A DNA stretch of 64,000 nt from Novipirellula sp052161655 (GCF_052161655.1 NZ_CP197418.1:7998001-8062000), one strand, 5' to 3'. Shown: positions 43,319 to 53,047, numbered from the stretch's first letter. A program made the numbers and translations. The notes: generated by a model from the letters alone, not told the origin.

Positions 43319-44680
43319 CTAGTAGTTCAGCGTAGCACCTTTCATTGGCTTGTTTCTTTCGGATTCCCACCACTGGTTGGGGCCTTCGGTTTCGATGTCT
43401 TTCCAGACTTTGAACAGGATCTGTTTCATCTCTTCGGTCTTCTCGGGCATCTGGGCGGCCAGGTCGTTTTTCTCTTGCCAGTCCTTTTGGATCTCATAGA
43501 GCTGAAACTTCGTCAGCGTGTCGTTGCCGACAATTTTCCAATCTCCGATTCGCAGCGCCACGCGATCGCCTGGCTGCGAAACATGCGTCCGCCAGAACAA
43601 AGGTACTTTCCGCTGGACCGGTTTACCCACCAGCGCCGGCAACATATTGACGCCATCAATCGTGCGATCGGACGGCAGCGGGATGCTGACAATGTCGAGC
43701 ACCGTTGTAAAAATATCAGTACCGATGACGGGGATGTCACTGGTTGTCCCTGGTTCGATGTGTCCAGGCCAACGGACGATTCCTGGTACGCGGATGCCGC
43801 CTTCGTGGTCGCTACGTTTGCCGCCACGCAAGCCGCCCGTAGTACCACCAAACTTGCCGACCGGGCCGTTGTCCGATGTGAATATCAACAGCGTGTTGTC
43901 GCTAACTCCTTCACGATCGAGCGTGTCCATGACTTGCCCCAGAGCGTGATCGAGTTGCGTGATATTGCCCATGTACGTACTGTTGTCATGCCCGTTGTAA
44001 AGATCCGAGAATTTTGGATCCGTTGCAATAGGCGCGTGTGGTTCATGAACCCAAACCGACAGGGCAAACGGTTTCGACTTGTCGCGTTTCTCGCTCAACC
44101 ACTTCGTTGCCTCTGCGGCAACAAGTGGAGCGGAATAGCCCTGCAATTCTCCAACGGGTTCGCCGTTGCGGACGAAGTTGTCTGGGTTTTTGTGACTGGG
44201 GCTGGCATTATTGTGCGTCGTCATCCAGTAGTCGTAGCCATGGTCGCCAGGCTGGGGGAACTCCGGATTGTTGAACTGAGGAAGCGAATTGAGATGCCAC
44301 TTGCCGACATGACAGGTTTCGTAGCCAATCGTCTTTAGCAATTTTGGGTAGGTGATTTCGCTCTTTCGCAGATGGGCTTGATGGTTGCCCGACAAGTGAC
44401 GCCACACGCCATTTCGATAGGGCGTCCGCCCAGTCAGGATCGCGGAACGCGACGGCGAGCAAACCGCACAGGCGGAATAGAACTGAGTGCACTTGACCCC
44501 TTGAGCGGCCAACTTGTCGAGGTTCGGGCACTGGATCAGTTCATTTCCATACGTCGACGAGTCGCCCCAGCCCATGTCGTCGGCGACAAAGACGACGATA
44601 TTGGGCCGTTCAGGCTTTGCTTCGGCAGCCCGACTCATCAGAGGAAAACATATCATTAACAGCAAAGTGAATCGTAGCAT
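43319..44680 (-). CDS. Secreted S1-family sulfatase (C74-S-P-S-R)
   Basis: ATG 44680 gives 453 residues with a compact signal peptide (MLRFTLLLMICFPLMSRAAE). A GTG at 44731 would overlap the upstream stop by four bases (GTGA) but adds a long leader, so I keep the ATG with doubt. PNIVVFVADDMGWGDSSTYG is the first metal site, C74-S-P-S-R78 the formylglycine motif, HVGKWHLNSL the Lys/His block and FTSDNGPVGK the second metal motif. It is a close paralogue of the sulfatase at 53161-55062 (RTPYRNGVWR, NNASPSHKNP, NFVRNG, LPSDRTIDGV shared), which has an extra C-terminal domain. Same S1 subfamily, probably the same type of sulfate position. Confidence 0.92.
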   Translation of the reverse strand: MLRFTLLLMICFPLMSRAAEAKPERPNIVVFVADDMGWGDSSTYGNELIQCPNLDKLAAQGVKCTQFYSACAVCSPSRSAILTGRTPYRNGVWRHLSGNHQAHLRKSEITYPKLLKTIGYETCHVGKWHLNSLPQFNNPEFPQPGDHGYDYWMTTHNNASPSHKNPDNFVRNGEPVGELQGYSAPLVAAEATKWLSEKRDKSKPFALSVWVHEPHAPIATDPKFSDLYNGHDNSTYMGNITQLDHALGQVMDTLDREGVSDNTLLIFTSDNGPVGKFGGTTGGLRGGKRSDHEGGIRVPGIVRWPGHIEPGTTSDIPVIGTDIFTTVLDIVSIPLPSDRTIDGVNMLPALVGKPVQRKVPLFWRTHVSQPGDRVALRIGDWKIVGNDTLTKFQLYEIQKDWQEKNDLAAQMPEKTEEMKQILFKVWKDIETEGPNQWWESERNKPMKGATLNY

Positions 44681-44727
44681 GGGCTGCGTCCAAGTTTTCG
44701 GGTTAAAGAGGTGGTAGAAAAATGAGA

Positions 44728-45831
44728 TCACTCTAAATGTTTGACCAAAAAGAGGATGGTCTCTTGTTCAATCGTCTTTCGCGTGGGATCAATATCGCTG
44801 CCGACTTTGCGCCAGTTGTGACCGGCATTTCGGATGATCATCGTCTGGACGAGCGCGCCCACGGAGTCAGCCTTTTCTTTCATGGCGTATGCGTGTTTGA
44901 CCGGGATCGTTGTGTCTTGATCGCCCTGAATCATCAGCAATGGCGGACTATTCTTTGTGACATAATTCAGGGGGCTCATTTCTCGATAGAGCTTCGTTTT
45001 TTGATCGGGCGTAGATCCAGGAGGCAAGATACGAGGTCCGAAACGGTCGCGAAAATTCTCGCGATCATCGTGGTTGAACAGATCGGTGTTTTCAAAGTCA
45101 CACGGACCGTACCAAGAAACGCCCGCAACCATCTTGTAGGAGAAATCAGACAGAGACGCATCACCCGGCAACGCTTCGGGGGCTGTTAGCAGAAGCATTT
45201 GGGCGATCTGGCCGCCAGCAGAGTCACCAAATGAAAACACACGTTGAGGATCGATTCCGAGTGATTCGCTATTCTTCGAGAGGTAACGAATTGCATCTTT
45301 GCAATCGATCACACAGTCTCGCATCGCGACCTTGCCGTCAGGTCGCCAAAGTCGATAGTTCACCGTGGCCACACAGAAACCGTGTTCCAGCAGTTCGGTG
45401 GCAACGGTTGCGAACGAACCACGGACGATCCCGTCTTTGCTGCCCGCCGCCCAACCGCCGCCATGCGTGTACACAACCAGCGGGCAATTTTGTTGCCGCT
45501 TGGCAGTTGGATAGTAGAGGTCTAAATAGAGGTCTTCCTCCGGCGTCTGCTTATAGAGCACGTTTAGCTTCTTTTCGCCCTTGGTCGCCAACGACGGGAT
45601 TTTCACTGCTTTCAATTCTTTGAGCGTCAAAACCTCATCGCCGTTTGCATCCAATGCTTTCAGACTGGCCCATTGCTGTCCCGCTTCCTGCTTGTCGATC
45701 TGGCCATTCCCGTCGCTATCGGTGCGCGCCATTTTCCGCGTGGCATAGGCACCGGCATAATCTGCACGTGCGATGGATGACATCGCAAGTAGTAAGAGGC
45801 AAGCGACGATCGTGAGGTGATGTCGATTCAT
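44728..45831 (-). CDS. Secreted EF-hand alpha/beta-hydrolase esterase
   Basis: 367 residues, signal peptide HHLTIVACLLLLAMSSIARA. Two EF-hand-like calcium loops lie at about 37-48 (DSDGNGQIDKQE) and 61-72 (DANGDEVLTLKE). The alpha/beta-hydrolase domain follows: HGGGW at 123-127 forms the oxyanion hole, S204 in FGDSAGGQIA is the nucleophile, DQDTTIPVKHAYA has the acid and NAGHNW the His. The fold matches BD-FAE/acetyl-esterase type enzymes, so acetyl or feruloyl-like esters on polysaccharide are plausible substrates. Its stop meets the start region of the next sulfatase. The calcium loops suggest stabilisation in seawater-like conditions or anchoring; this is inference. Confidence 0.88.
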   Translation of the reverse strand: MNRHHLTIVACLLLLAMSSIARADYAGAYATRKMARTDSDGNGQIDKQEAGQQWASLKALDANGDEVLTLKELKAVKIPSLATKGEKKLNVLYKQTPEEDLYLDLYYPTAKRQQNCPLVVYTHGGGWAAGSKDGIVRGSFATVATELLEHGFCVATVNYRLWRPDGKVAMRDCVIDCKDAIRYLSKNSESLGIDPQRVFSFGDSAGGQIAQMLLLTAPEALPGDASLSDFSYKMVAGVSWYGPCDFENTDLFNHDDRENFRDRFGPRILPPGSTPDQKTKLYREMSPLNYVTKNSPPLLMIQGDQDTTIPVKHAYAMKEKADSVGALVQTMIIRNAGHNWRKVGSDIDPTRKTIEQETILFLVKHLE

Positions 45832-45972
45832 AAAATTCTCAGTGGAGCAAATGATGGGTTGTTGATTTGCGATTCGTTCGCGTTACCGGCGAAACGACAC
45901 ATGTGGCCGTGGTCGTAGGTCAGAATAGTGAATGCGAAATGATGCCCATCACCGTACTGGTGATGACGCCGA

Positions 45973-48900
45973 TCAGAATCCACCTTCGATTTGGAATTTC
46001 GCAGGCGATTGCGGCAAAGGCTTTAGCTCGACTTTCAAGCCCGTGTCACCTCGTTTGATTCGGTTGATCTCGACGGATACCGCTCGCCGCCCCTTGGCGA
46101 GCGTGATGACATTGGATGGATCATTGATTTCATCCCCGTCGATCCATAACCGCAGTCCCACCAGATCGTTGATTTCGAATTGCACATCGCCAGAGACCAG
46201 CACATTCAAATAGCCGCGGGCGAGCACTTGATCTCCGCTTGGCAAATCATTGGCAGGCAATTCACCGCTGACTTTGCTGTACGCCGTGACCCACTCGGCG
46301 TCGTCGGCCGGAAACTGATCAAGATTCGCGGTCGCGATCAAACGCCACTTGCGAATCACAGGACTTTCATCGTTGGCAAAGGCACCCGGTCGCCCCAAGG
46401 CCGCTACAAATTTCGCTAGATCAAGAAACTCTTGGCGGCTGCCGAGTTGATCGACAAGTCCTGCAGGCATAGCAGAAATCATTGCTTTCTCGGCGATGAT
46501 TTCTTCGACCGCTAACCGTACTTCTTTTCCAGCTTGCGCCGCGTCTCGCACTACGACTTCGTCATCACTCTTAAACGTCACGATGCCGGTTTGGGTGGTT
46601 CCATCGTCCAACACAAACATACGGTTTTCATAGTGTTCGGCAATCGCTTTGTTCGGTTGCAAAATCGATTCGACGATATAGTCAGTCTTTGCCGCTGCAC
46701 CAACCGCTACTAGGTTCGGGCCGATGACGGGGCCGACGGGACCAATTCCGTGACAGTTCGTGCAAGCGAGAGACTTTCGGCGATAGATGATCTCACCCCG
46801 AACTGCGTCCCCATAGGTTTCGACATCGCTCGTCAGTTTCGCTTGGTCTTCCGCCAGCAATTGCGAGTTGAGCGACTCCGAATCGGAGGAGGATCGAAAC
46901 AACCTTGCAAGATTCTCGGGAAGCAGTCCCGTCGACCGATGAAACTCATCGACACGGGCGGCGACAGTCGGATGAATCTCGACGCCCTTCATCGCATCGG
47001 AGAATGCCTTCGCTCCGTTTCGATTTCTCAGGATTGCTTGAATCAGCGGAACAGGATCCGTCTGGCCAGGGTCTTGGCTCAACAACGCCGCTGCCAACTT
47101 TGCCCCCCGCGGCACGTCGGTGGCAACAATGCCAACCAGTGCACCGTAGCGAATATCCGTATCACCATTCTCGGAGAGACTGACAAGGGTTTGCTGTTCC
47201 TTGGCATTACCAAGCTTGGCAAAGGCAACCGCTGCAGACCGGCGCAACGCAGGTGGTCGACCGTCGTCCTCGACAATGTCGAGAAGCGGCCCCGTGACCT
47301 TGATCGCTTTCCAAGCAGCGAGATTTTCAGCGGCGAGTGAGGCGACGGCTATGTTGTCATCGTTGAGCATTCGCGCCAGAGCACGCAAACGTCGACGAAG
47401 CACGCCCGACTGACGCGAATTTGCCATCGACTTGAGCGATTCAAGCAACGCGATTTTTGCATCATCCGACCTGGAATCTTTTCCACTGGTCAACGAGGCT
47501 ACGATTCGCAAAATGTCATCACTGGTGCCAATGGCCTGGAACTGATCGCAAAATTCGGTGATCTCTTTCTCACTGGGATCATTCTGTTGCAGAAAGCTCG
47601 CGATTCGTTCCGCAAAACCAATTCCTGCGGATCGTTCCGCAGCGGCTTTGTGGGATTCCTTGGCAAAACGAAGCGTTCCCGCCTCCATCGCCGGACGCCA
47701 GTATTTTTCGAGTGCCTTCTTTGTCTGGGGCAATGCTAAGTCAAGGAACGGGTCGCTGGGATGGTCGATCACATTCAGCGCTGCTGCAAAGGCCTCCGCC
47801 TTGGGGATGAATCCCGCCGAAAGCACCGCTTCCATTCGTGTTCGAGGGAATGGATCCGCGGCTGCTTTGGCAATCATGGCGATCGGATCCGACAGAGATT
47901 CATGCCAGTAGCGAATAACACGAGCACCCGCGGATCGAGCGTGACCGTCTTTCGCATCGAGCACCAAACTTAGTATTTTTTCGCTCGGACGTTCGACATT
48001 TTGACACGCCCACATCGCTTCAACGAGATGGAGCTCGTAGTCGAGTGCCTCGGGATCGAGGCGATCCACCCATGCTTCGATAACCGCGAGGACTTCATCG
48101 GGATCACGTTCGCTAATTTCTTTTTTCGCTTGATGGCGTACCCATGTTTCTGGGCTCTTTAAATGGTCGACGAGTTGCTCAGTGGTGGTTCCATCGAACT
48201 CAGGTTTCTTGACGAGCGGTCGATCCTTGTGCGTGATTCGCCAGATGCGACCATGCTCATGATCGCGACGCGAATCGCGAAAATCATGGCTGGCGTGATT
48301 AATGATCGAGTTGTACCAATCCGCGACATAGATCGCACCGTCGGGGCCGATCTTGACATCAACGGGCCTGAAATTCGGATGTTTGCAGGTCATCAACGGC
48401 GGCAAAACGTTGGCGCTAAATCCAGCGCCGTCTTCGGTAAATTCGTATCGAATAATGGTACGACTTTTGAAACGTCCACTAAGTAAATTGCCGCGGATGT
48501 CGTCTCCGACATGAGACCCTGTCGCGAGATCGCCGCCGCATTGCTTTTCCGTGCTGATCAGCGTGGGAACCCGAATGGTTTGGGCCCCATTTCCAGTCAC
48601 CGGGGACAAATACATGATCCGCGGATTGTTGACCATAAACGACTGGCCCCATTGGTCGAATACGTGTCCCCACGGGTTTCCGCCGGTACCGGTACAAAAC
48701 ATTCTCAGCTCTTGCGTCCGTGGGTTGTACTGATAGACGCCACCGTTGAAATTCCGCACGACACCGTGCTGCGTTTCCACTTGCGAATGCAAAAAGATGC
48801 CTTCTTGAAAATAGATCCATCCGCCGGGACCGCGTCGCCACGCACTGACCGAGTGGTGACTGTCTTCGATTCCAAACCCGGTCAGAGCCAATTCCTTCAC

Positions 48901-49419
48901 ATCGGCCACGTCATCCCCATCGGTGTCTTTAAAAAAGTACACATCGGGTGATTGCGCCACATAGCACCCGCCATTTGCAAGTTCCAAGCCCGTGGGGATG
49001 TAGAGTCCATCGGCAAAGACCGTTGACTTGTCAGCGACACCGTCATCATCGGTGTCTTCAAGGATGATAATTTTGTCGTTAGCGACTTCGCCCGGCTTCA
49101 ATTGCGGGTACGCCCACGAACACGACACCCACAGTCGGCCTCGCGAGTCCCAATGCATGTGGGTAGGATTTGCGAGCATCGGATCGGAAGCGAAAAGGTT
49201 TACCTGGTAGCCATCGAGCAACTCAAAGTTTTCCTGCTCGGACGCTGGATCATGATTGTTCATCAAGTCCAAATTGGCGTCCTTGATGTTTTTGATACCC
49301 GAAGCATCCTGCGCCGAAACGCTTGCTGTCAACGCAATGAAAATCGTAGCCGCCGGTGCCGTACGACGGACCGCTCGCCGAAACAAATCGTTCGCTAGTT
49401 TAAAAGGGGGGATATTCAT
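45973..49419 (-). CDS. PVC-type c-type cytochrome with N-terminal dehydrogenase-like propeller and HEAT repeats
   Basis: 1148 residues with a signal peptide (TAPAATIFIALTASVSAQDA). Residues about 45-400 form a sugar-dehydrogenase/NHL-like beta-propeller (GYQVNLFASDPMLANPTHMH, GRLWVSCSWAYPQ, DGAIYVADWYNSI). About 420-830 is alpha-helical with HEAT-like repeats (PPALRRSAAVAFAKLGNAKE). CTNCH near residue 890, with GIGPVGPVIGPNL and a later Met-containing MPAGL, is the c-type haem domain. The last 120 residues are a beta-rich module. This architecture is a hallmark of Planctomycetota. The expected role is periplasmic oxidation of a small substrate with electrons passed to the cytochrome, but the substrate is unknown. 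It follows the SGNH gene by 57 bases. Confidence 0.9.
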   Translation of the reverse strand: MNIPPFKLANDLFRRAVRRTAPAATIFIALTASVSAQDASGIKNIKDANLDLMNNHDPASEQENFELLDGYQVNLFASDPMLANPTHMHWDSRGRLWVSCSWAYPQLKPGEVANDKIIILEDTDDDGVADKSTVFADGLYIPTGLELANGGCYVAQSPDVYFFKDTDGDDVADVKELALTGFGIEDSHHSVSAWRRGPGGWIYFQEGIFLHSQVETQHGVVRNFNGGVYQYNPRTQELRMFCTGTGGNPWGHVFDQWGQSFMVNNPRIMYLSPVTGNGAQTIRVPTLISTEKQCGGDLATGSHVGDDIRGNLLSGRFKSRTIIRYEFTEDGAGFSANVLPPLMTCKHPNFRPVDVKIGPDGAIYVADWYNSIINHASHDFRDSRRDHEHGRIWRITHKDRPLVKKPEFDGTTTEQLVDHLKSPETWVRHQAKKEISERDPDEVLAVIEAWVDRLDPEALDYELHLVEAMWACQNVERPSEKILSLVLDAKDGHARSAGARVIRYWHESLSDPIAMIAKAAADPFPRTRMEAVLSAGFIPKAEAFAAALNVIDHPSDPFLDLALPQTKKALEKYWRPAMEAGTLRFAKESHKAAAERSAGIGFAERIASFLQQNDPSEKEITEFCDQFQAIGTSDDILRIVASLTSGKDSRSDDAKIALLESLKSMANSRQSGVLRRRLRALARMLNDDNIAVASLAAENLAAWKAIKVTGPLLDIVEDDGRPPALRRSAAVAFAKLGNAKEQQTLVSLSENGDTDIRYGALVGIVATDVPRGAKLAAALLSQDPGQTDPVPLIQAILRNRNGAKAFSDAMKGVEIHPTVAARVDEFHRSTGLLPENLARLFRSSSDSESLNSQLLAEDQAKLTSDVETYGDAVRGEIIYRRKSLACTNCHGIGPVGPVIGPNLVAVGAAAKTDYIVESILQPNKAIAEHYENRMFVLDDGTTQTGIVTFKSDDEVVVRDAAQAGKEVRLAVEEIIAEKAMISAMPAGLVDQLGSRQEFLDLAKFVAALGRPGAFANDESPVIRKWRLIATANLDQFPADDAEWVTAYSKVSGELPANDLPSGDQVLARGYLNVLVSGDVQFEINDLVGLRLWIDGDEINDPSNVITLAKGRRAVSVEINRIKRGDTGLKVELKPLPQSPAKFQIEGGF

Positions 49420-49476
49420 GAGCGTCTTAGAAAAAGTAATTAGAGTTCACGTTCAAGCGAGCGTTGCTACTGTCGA

Positions 49477-50772
49477 TTACAAATGAATCCGAGTCACACG
49501 CCAATTCCGCGTTTTACGTTCGATCCCGTCACGCAATATCGCATCACGTTCATTTGCAAGCCGATTGAATTCGATAACTTCCGCTGGCAATGCCCTACCA
49601 CTGGGCGACCCTTTTCGTTCGCCGACAATGTGGACTTGGTTAAGTGCTTTCCAGCTATACGTGAACTGTAGGTTCTTGTCGTTGACAGCGCGGCGAAACG
49701 CTTCCGCCTCTTGGTGAGCTGGCGAAGCGTCAATCGTCTTTCCTCCCGCCCACTCATCATGGCTCGCGGTCGCGACAGAGACGCCATCGACGCTCAGCTC
49801 GTAGATACCAGGTGAAAGATTGGCGATCGTCATCGAATCTCGTAAATGATTCAGTTGCGGCGGCAGGTCGTCGCTGGTTGGCGGAGGTAGCGTTGGAGCA
49901 ATCAACTCGGTTGCACGAAACTTCAGCCCTACTTCAGTTCGAGCCGCGTCTGAAATATCGACTCCGCGAGCTTGTACTGTCAAATCTGCCGCGTCAATCA
50001 AGATTTGCCATGGTGGCTGGACCGCAACGTGGTCGTCACGAACGAGGTCACGAAACAAGTAATGACTCATTCCCCAGTACCCGTAGGCATTTAAATGGAT
50101 GCCGTTCGTCGTGAAATGAGGTCCGACTCGCTCTTCCATCAGATAGCGAGAAGGTTGGTAGAGATCAACAAAGGGCACTTGTGCTGCGATGGCCACTTCG
50201 CTCATCGCTTGGCTGTACGCCGACAGCTCACTGTCTCGTTGTTCGTGACGTGGCGTCAATTTGCCAAGGGGTTCGTTGGCGATCGGCGACACCAGGACCA
50301 AACGCACTTGGGATTCACCGTTATACTTTTTACCTTCAAGCGATTTGACAAATGCATCGACGGCGGCACGAAATGATTGCACCCCCTCTTCGCCTGCAAA
50401 GGATTCTCCCATCCCAAAACAGGCGATGATCACATCGGTACGATGTGCCGACAATGTTTCTTCTTCAGCGGGAAAATTGGTCGGTCGATCACGCGCGTTC
50501 AGCATGTCGCCACCCCACCCCAGGTTGCGAATCGAGACGGGATCGTCCGGCCAACGCTGCAGCAACATCGTTTCAAGATAGCCGTGGATCCGCAATTGAT
50601 CCGCAAACGTGTTGCCAACAATCGCTATACGATCGCCAGGCCGAATGGGCGAGTCGGGCCGAAGCGGCGACTGGGCCGAAGCCGTCGAGACGGCCACTGC
50701 CCAAAACAAAAGCACGATGATGGAATGGATTTTTCTAATCATGGTTAAGAGCGCTTTCGGAGCGAGATGCAT
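49477..50772 (-). CDS. SGNH/GDSL-fold protein lacking the classical Ser and Asn (GNT, GMGES)
   Basis: The ATG at 50772 overlaps the stop of the ThuA gene (TAATG), giving 431 residues; ATG 50742 is an alternative that shortens the leader of the signal peptide (SIIVLLFWAVAVSTASAQSP). GDRIAIVGNTFADQL sits where GDSL enzymes have GDS, so the nucleophile Ser is Asn-Thr. IIACFGMGES sits where block III has GxND, with Gly for Asn. GIHLNAYGY is an intact block V His. Similar GNT-type proteins are common next to PVC cytochromes in planctomycetes. Either Thr serves as nucleophile or the fold binds rather than cleaves. The C-terminal 130 residues are a further domain of unknown role. Confidence 0.75.
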   Translation of the reverse strand: MHLAPKALLTMIRKIHSIIVLLFWAVAVSTASAQSPLRPDSPIRPGDRIAIVGNTFADQLRIHGYLETMLLQRWPDDPVSIRNLGWGGDMLNARDRPTNFPAEEETLSAHRTDVIIACFGMGESFAGEEGVQSFRAAVDAFVKSLEGKKYNGESQVRLVLVSPIANEPLGKLTPRHEQRDSELSAYSQAMSEVAIAAQVPFVDLYQPSRYLMEERVGPHFTTNGIHLNAYGYWGMSHYLFRDLVRDDHVAVQPPWQILIDAADLTVQARGVDISDAARTEVGLKFRATELIAPTLPPPTSDDLPPQLNHLRDSMTIANLSPGIYELSVDGVSVATASHDEWAGGKTIDASPAHQEAEAFRRAVNDKNLQFTYSWKALNQVHIVGERKGSPSGRALPAEVIEFNRLANERDAILRDGIERKTRNWRVTRIHL

Positions 50773-51713
50773 TACTTCTTCGGCTTTTTATCTTGTCGCT
50801 GGATTTCCCAAGTCGTGATCGTTTCGTCGGCTCCCGGAAGCGGTCGATCCACGGCCCAACAGGCAGCATTGATGACCATGCGGACGAACGATTCTTCGGC
50901 AAAGTCACCGGGATGACCGAACGAGGTTCCAAATACCTTGCCGCCCCATTCGTTCTGCCACGCCCAGGCGACGGTGTCGGTTTCATCCTCTTGAACCTGG
51001 ACGACACCAAACGATTTCTTGATCTCGCGACGCCGACCTTTTCCGCTGCCATTGACCAACGGAACGACACCTTTTTCGAAACGCGTCAGATAGAGCGTCC
51101 CCGGCGATGTCCAATTCGACTTCGATATATTGGTCATGATCGGGTGCTGTCGTGATTCTTCGATCACACTGATTTCGGTCGCACTGGATTGATGCACGAT
51201 GTAAGGCGTGCCAAGCGCGCGGCGACCGAAGTCGTCGTTCCAAATGGACCGTGGATGGGCTGCGGGATATTTAAATGAATGATTGGCGGTACGAAGCCCA
51301 ATAATGGGCTTGCCCGATTTCAAGTAGTCTTCGATTGGCTGCCACTCGTCATCAGGCAACTGAAGAAATCGCATAAAGAAGATCGCCAAATCAGCATCGG
51401 CCAACACTTCGATACCGGGCAGAACATTTTCTCGCTTCTTTTCCGGATCGCCTTTGCCCATCACCACCGTCGTGCGAAATCCGAATCGCTCCAGTTCCTC
51501 AGCAAGCAGTGGCATGCTGAGTTCCGGTGAATAGTGCAGTGTCCCGACGACGAGAACGGCATGAGGCTTCTCGGCGATGGCCGGAGCTGCGGTGAGCCCG
51601 TGAACTGCGACGATGATCATCGCAATGGTCCAGAGGTACGAGGTTCGCCACTGCAATGTATTCGCGTTAACCAGAGATGCACTCGAGAAGTAAGGCAGAA
51701 ATCGTTGATTCAT
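50772..51713 (-). CDS. Secreted ThuA-like (PF06283) protein
   Basis: ATG 51713 is the first ATG; the frame is open to a TTG at 51725. 313 residues with a hydrophobic signal core (SYLWTIAMIIVAVHGLTAAP). KPHAVLVVGTLHYSPELSMP, ELERFGFRTTVVMG, ADADLAIFFMRF and GKPIIGLRTANHSFKYP are the conserved blocks of the ThuA family, a class I glutamine-amidotransferase-like fold. WAWQNEWGGKVFGTSFGHPG is the conserved C-terminal block. The family is linked to sugar utilisation and sugar oxidation, but the reaction is not settled. Its stop overlaps the start of the SGNH gene, and the PVC cytochrome follows, a recurring planctomycete trio. Confidence 0.87.
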   Translation of the reverse strand: MNQRFLPYFSSASLVNANTLQWRTSYLWTIAMIIVAVHGLTAAPAIAEKPHAVLVVGTLHYSPELSMPLLAEELERFGFRTTVVMGKGDPEKKRENVLPGIEVLADADLAIFFMRFLQLPDDEWQPIEDYLKSGKPIIGLRTANHSFKYPAAHPRSIWNDDFGRRALGTPYIVHQSSATEISVIEESRQHPIMTNISKSNWTSPGTLYLTRFEKGVVPLVNGSGKGRRREIKKSFGVVQVQEDETDTVAWAWQNEWGGKVFGTSFGHPGDFAEESFVRMVINAACWAVDRPLPGADETITTWEIQRQDKKPKK

Positions 51714-51784
51714 GATGACTCGCAAAGTCCAGGTCGTGGTTGATGCGAAATGCAGAGAGAGCCTCTTTCCAGAGGAACGGTTGT

Positions 51785-53047
51785 CTATTGGGTCACTCGG
51801 ATTTGATCTAAATGAACGCCAAACAACCGCAGGGCAATCGGGTCAAGCGCGGCTTCGCTGCCTTGCAGATGCAGAGTCTGTTGCACATGGGTCATCGTTT
51901 CGCCCGGCTTCAATGCGGCTGCCGGGGACGAGGTTTCCAATTCGTAGAACGGCCCAAGCGGTGGTTCACCGGGCGCGGGCGACCCATCGTTGTAAGCATT
52001 GATGACATCACCTTTGAATGGCTCCTTCTGCATTTCCCACATAGAATTTACGTACCCGCTTGGTGCGTCTTGAACGTTGTAGGTCACGATTGTCATAACT
52101 TTTCCGTCGGCGTCATAGCTTCCCGCGATTCCCAATGAACGCTCTGGCGTGATGCCGATCTTGCCGCGACGTGTGCCATCGCCTTTGAAAAACAAAACGT
52201 CGTCATCGACCTTTAAATATTCCGGTGGAACCTTGCCAAAGTAGGTGTCGTTAACCTTCGGTCCTAGCTCCGTCTCATCACCGGCCTTAAAAGGAATCAC
52301 GATGGTGGTTTTCGGCGAAGGGTTGTACATCCCTAACAGCCAGATCGAGGGCATGCCGGTCTCGGTCGACCAAGCATTCTGGCCGCGATTGGTCAGCCGA
52401 TTGTCGGTTTCATAGGCGACACATTTGAGCGTATCGTCAATGGATTCCGTTTTCAAAATCTTGGCAATGGTAGCTTTATCGAGCAAACGCACAGTGCGCT
52501 GGATTCCCATCGAGAATTGTGTACCACTGAAGTTAGTCAGCTCACAATTTCGTTTGAATTTAGCGGTGGTGCTCGATTGCTGGACCAGTTCAAATGGCTC
52601 GGTGTCGATCGCAGCCGGTGTCGTCCAATCCGAAAACTCAAACTTGCTGCCCGGCTTAAAAAACAACGCAAATTGGCCGCCCTCGGGACCGAGCCAAAAT
52701 CGTTCTTCGCCACCGAAGATGTAGATGTGTTCTTCGAGTTTGCCTTTGCGCTCTTCCTCTGATAGCAATCCCTTCTCGATCACCTTGCGGTTGATCCAAC
52801 CAAAGCTGGCTCCGTTTTCACGATCGACCGTGCTGGTCATCACACGTCCCTGATACTTCGGCGCGACCGCCACAGCGGCCTCGCCATCGGTCAACGTGAT
52901 GATGTCGGTGTGCTGCTTCAGAAACGAAACGTCTTCGCGAAATCCTTGGTCCATTTGACTTGACTCCTGCCCTAATACGGTTCCACTCAAATTGAAAACA
53001 GCAACGCAACAAATTATCCCCAACAACATTGGGCTCAAACGTTTCAT
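51785..53047 (-). CDS. Secreted DUF6786-like protein, beta-sandwich fold
   Basis: ATG 53047 gives 420 residues with a signal peptide (RLSPMLLGIICCVAVFNLSG). Landmarks are APKYQGRVMTSTVDRENGAS, HIYIFGGEERFWLGPEGGQF, FALFFKPGSKFEFSDW and, near the end, GETMTHVQQTLHLQGSEAAL. I associate these with the uncharacterised DUF6786 family found in planctomycetes and Bacteroidota, whose fold resembles the galactose-mutarotase-like beta-sandwich. The assignment is from memory. The GPEGGQF segment and conserved His would suit a sugar-binding site. It lies 72 bases upstream of the ThuA gene, heading the ThuA-SGNH-cytochrome group, and 114 bases downstream of a sulfatase. A mutarotase-like or glycan-lyase-like function is possible but not supported by any motif I can name. 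Confidence 0.6.
   Translation of the reverse strand: MKRLSPMLLGIICCVAVFNLSGTVLGQESSQMDQGFREDVSFLKQHTDIITLTDGEAAVAVAPKYQGRVMTSTVDRENGASFGWINRKVIEKGLLSEEERKGKLEEHIYIFGGEERFWLGPEGGQFALFFKPGSKFEFSDWTTPAAIDTEPFELVQQSSTTAKFKRNCELTNFSGTQFSMGIQRTVRLLDKATIAKILKTESIDDTLKCVAYETDNRLTNRGQNAWSTETGMPSIWLLGMYNPSPKTTIVIPFKAGDETELGPKVNDTYFGKVPPEYLKVDDDVLFFKGDGTRRGKIGITPERSLGIAGSYDADGKVMTIVTYNVQDAPSGYVNSMWEMQKEPFKGDVINAYNDGSPAPGEPPLGPFYELETSSPAAALKPGETMTHVQQTLHLQGSEAALDPIALRLFGVHLDQIRVTQ

Noticed and set aside
44681..44731. GTG start at 44731 for the sulfatase, overlapping the upstream stop (GTGA)
   Set aside because: It would support translational coupling, but it puts 17 residues before a complete signal peptide. 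The ATG at 44680 is the simpler choice; not settled.
49477..50772. Naming this an active GDSL esterase
   Set aside because: Both the Ser nucleophile and the block III Asn are missing, so only the fold can be claimed.
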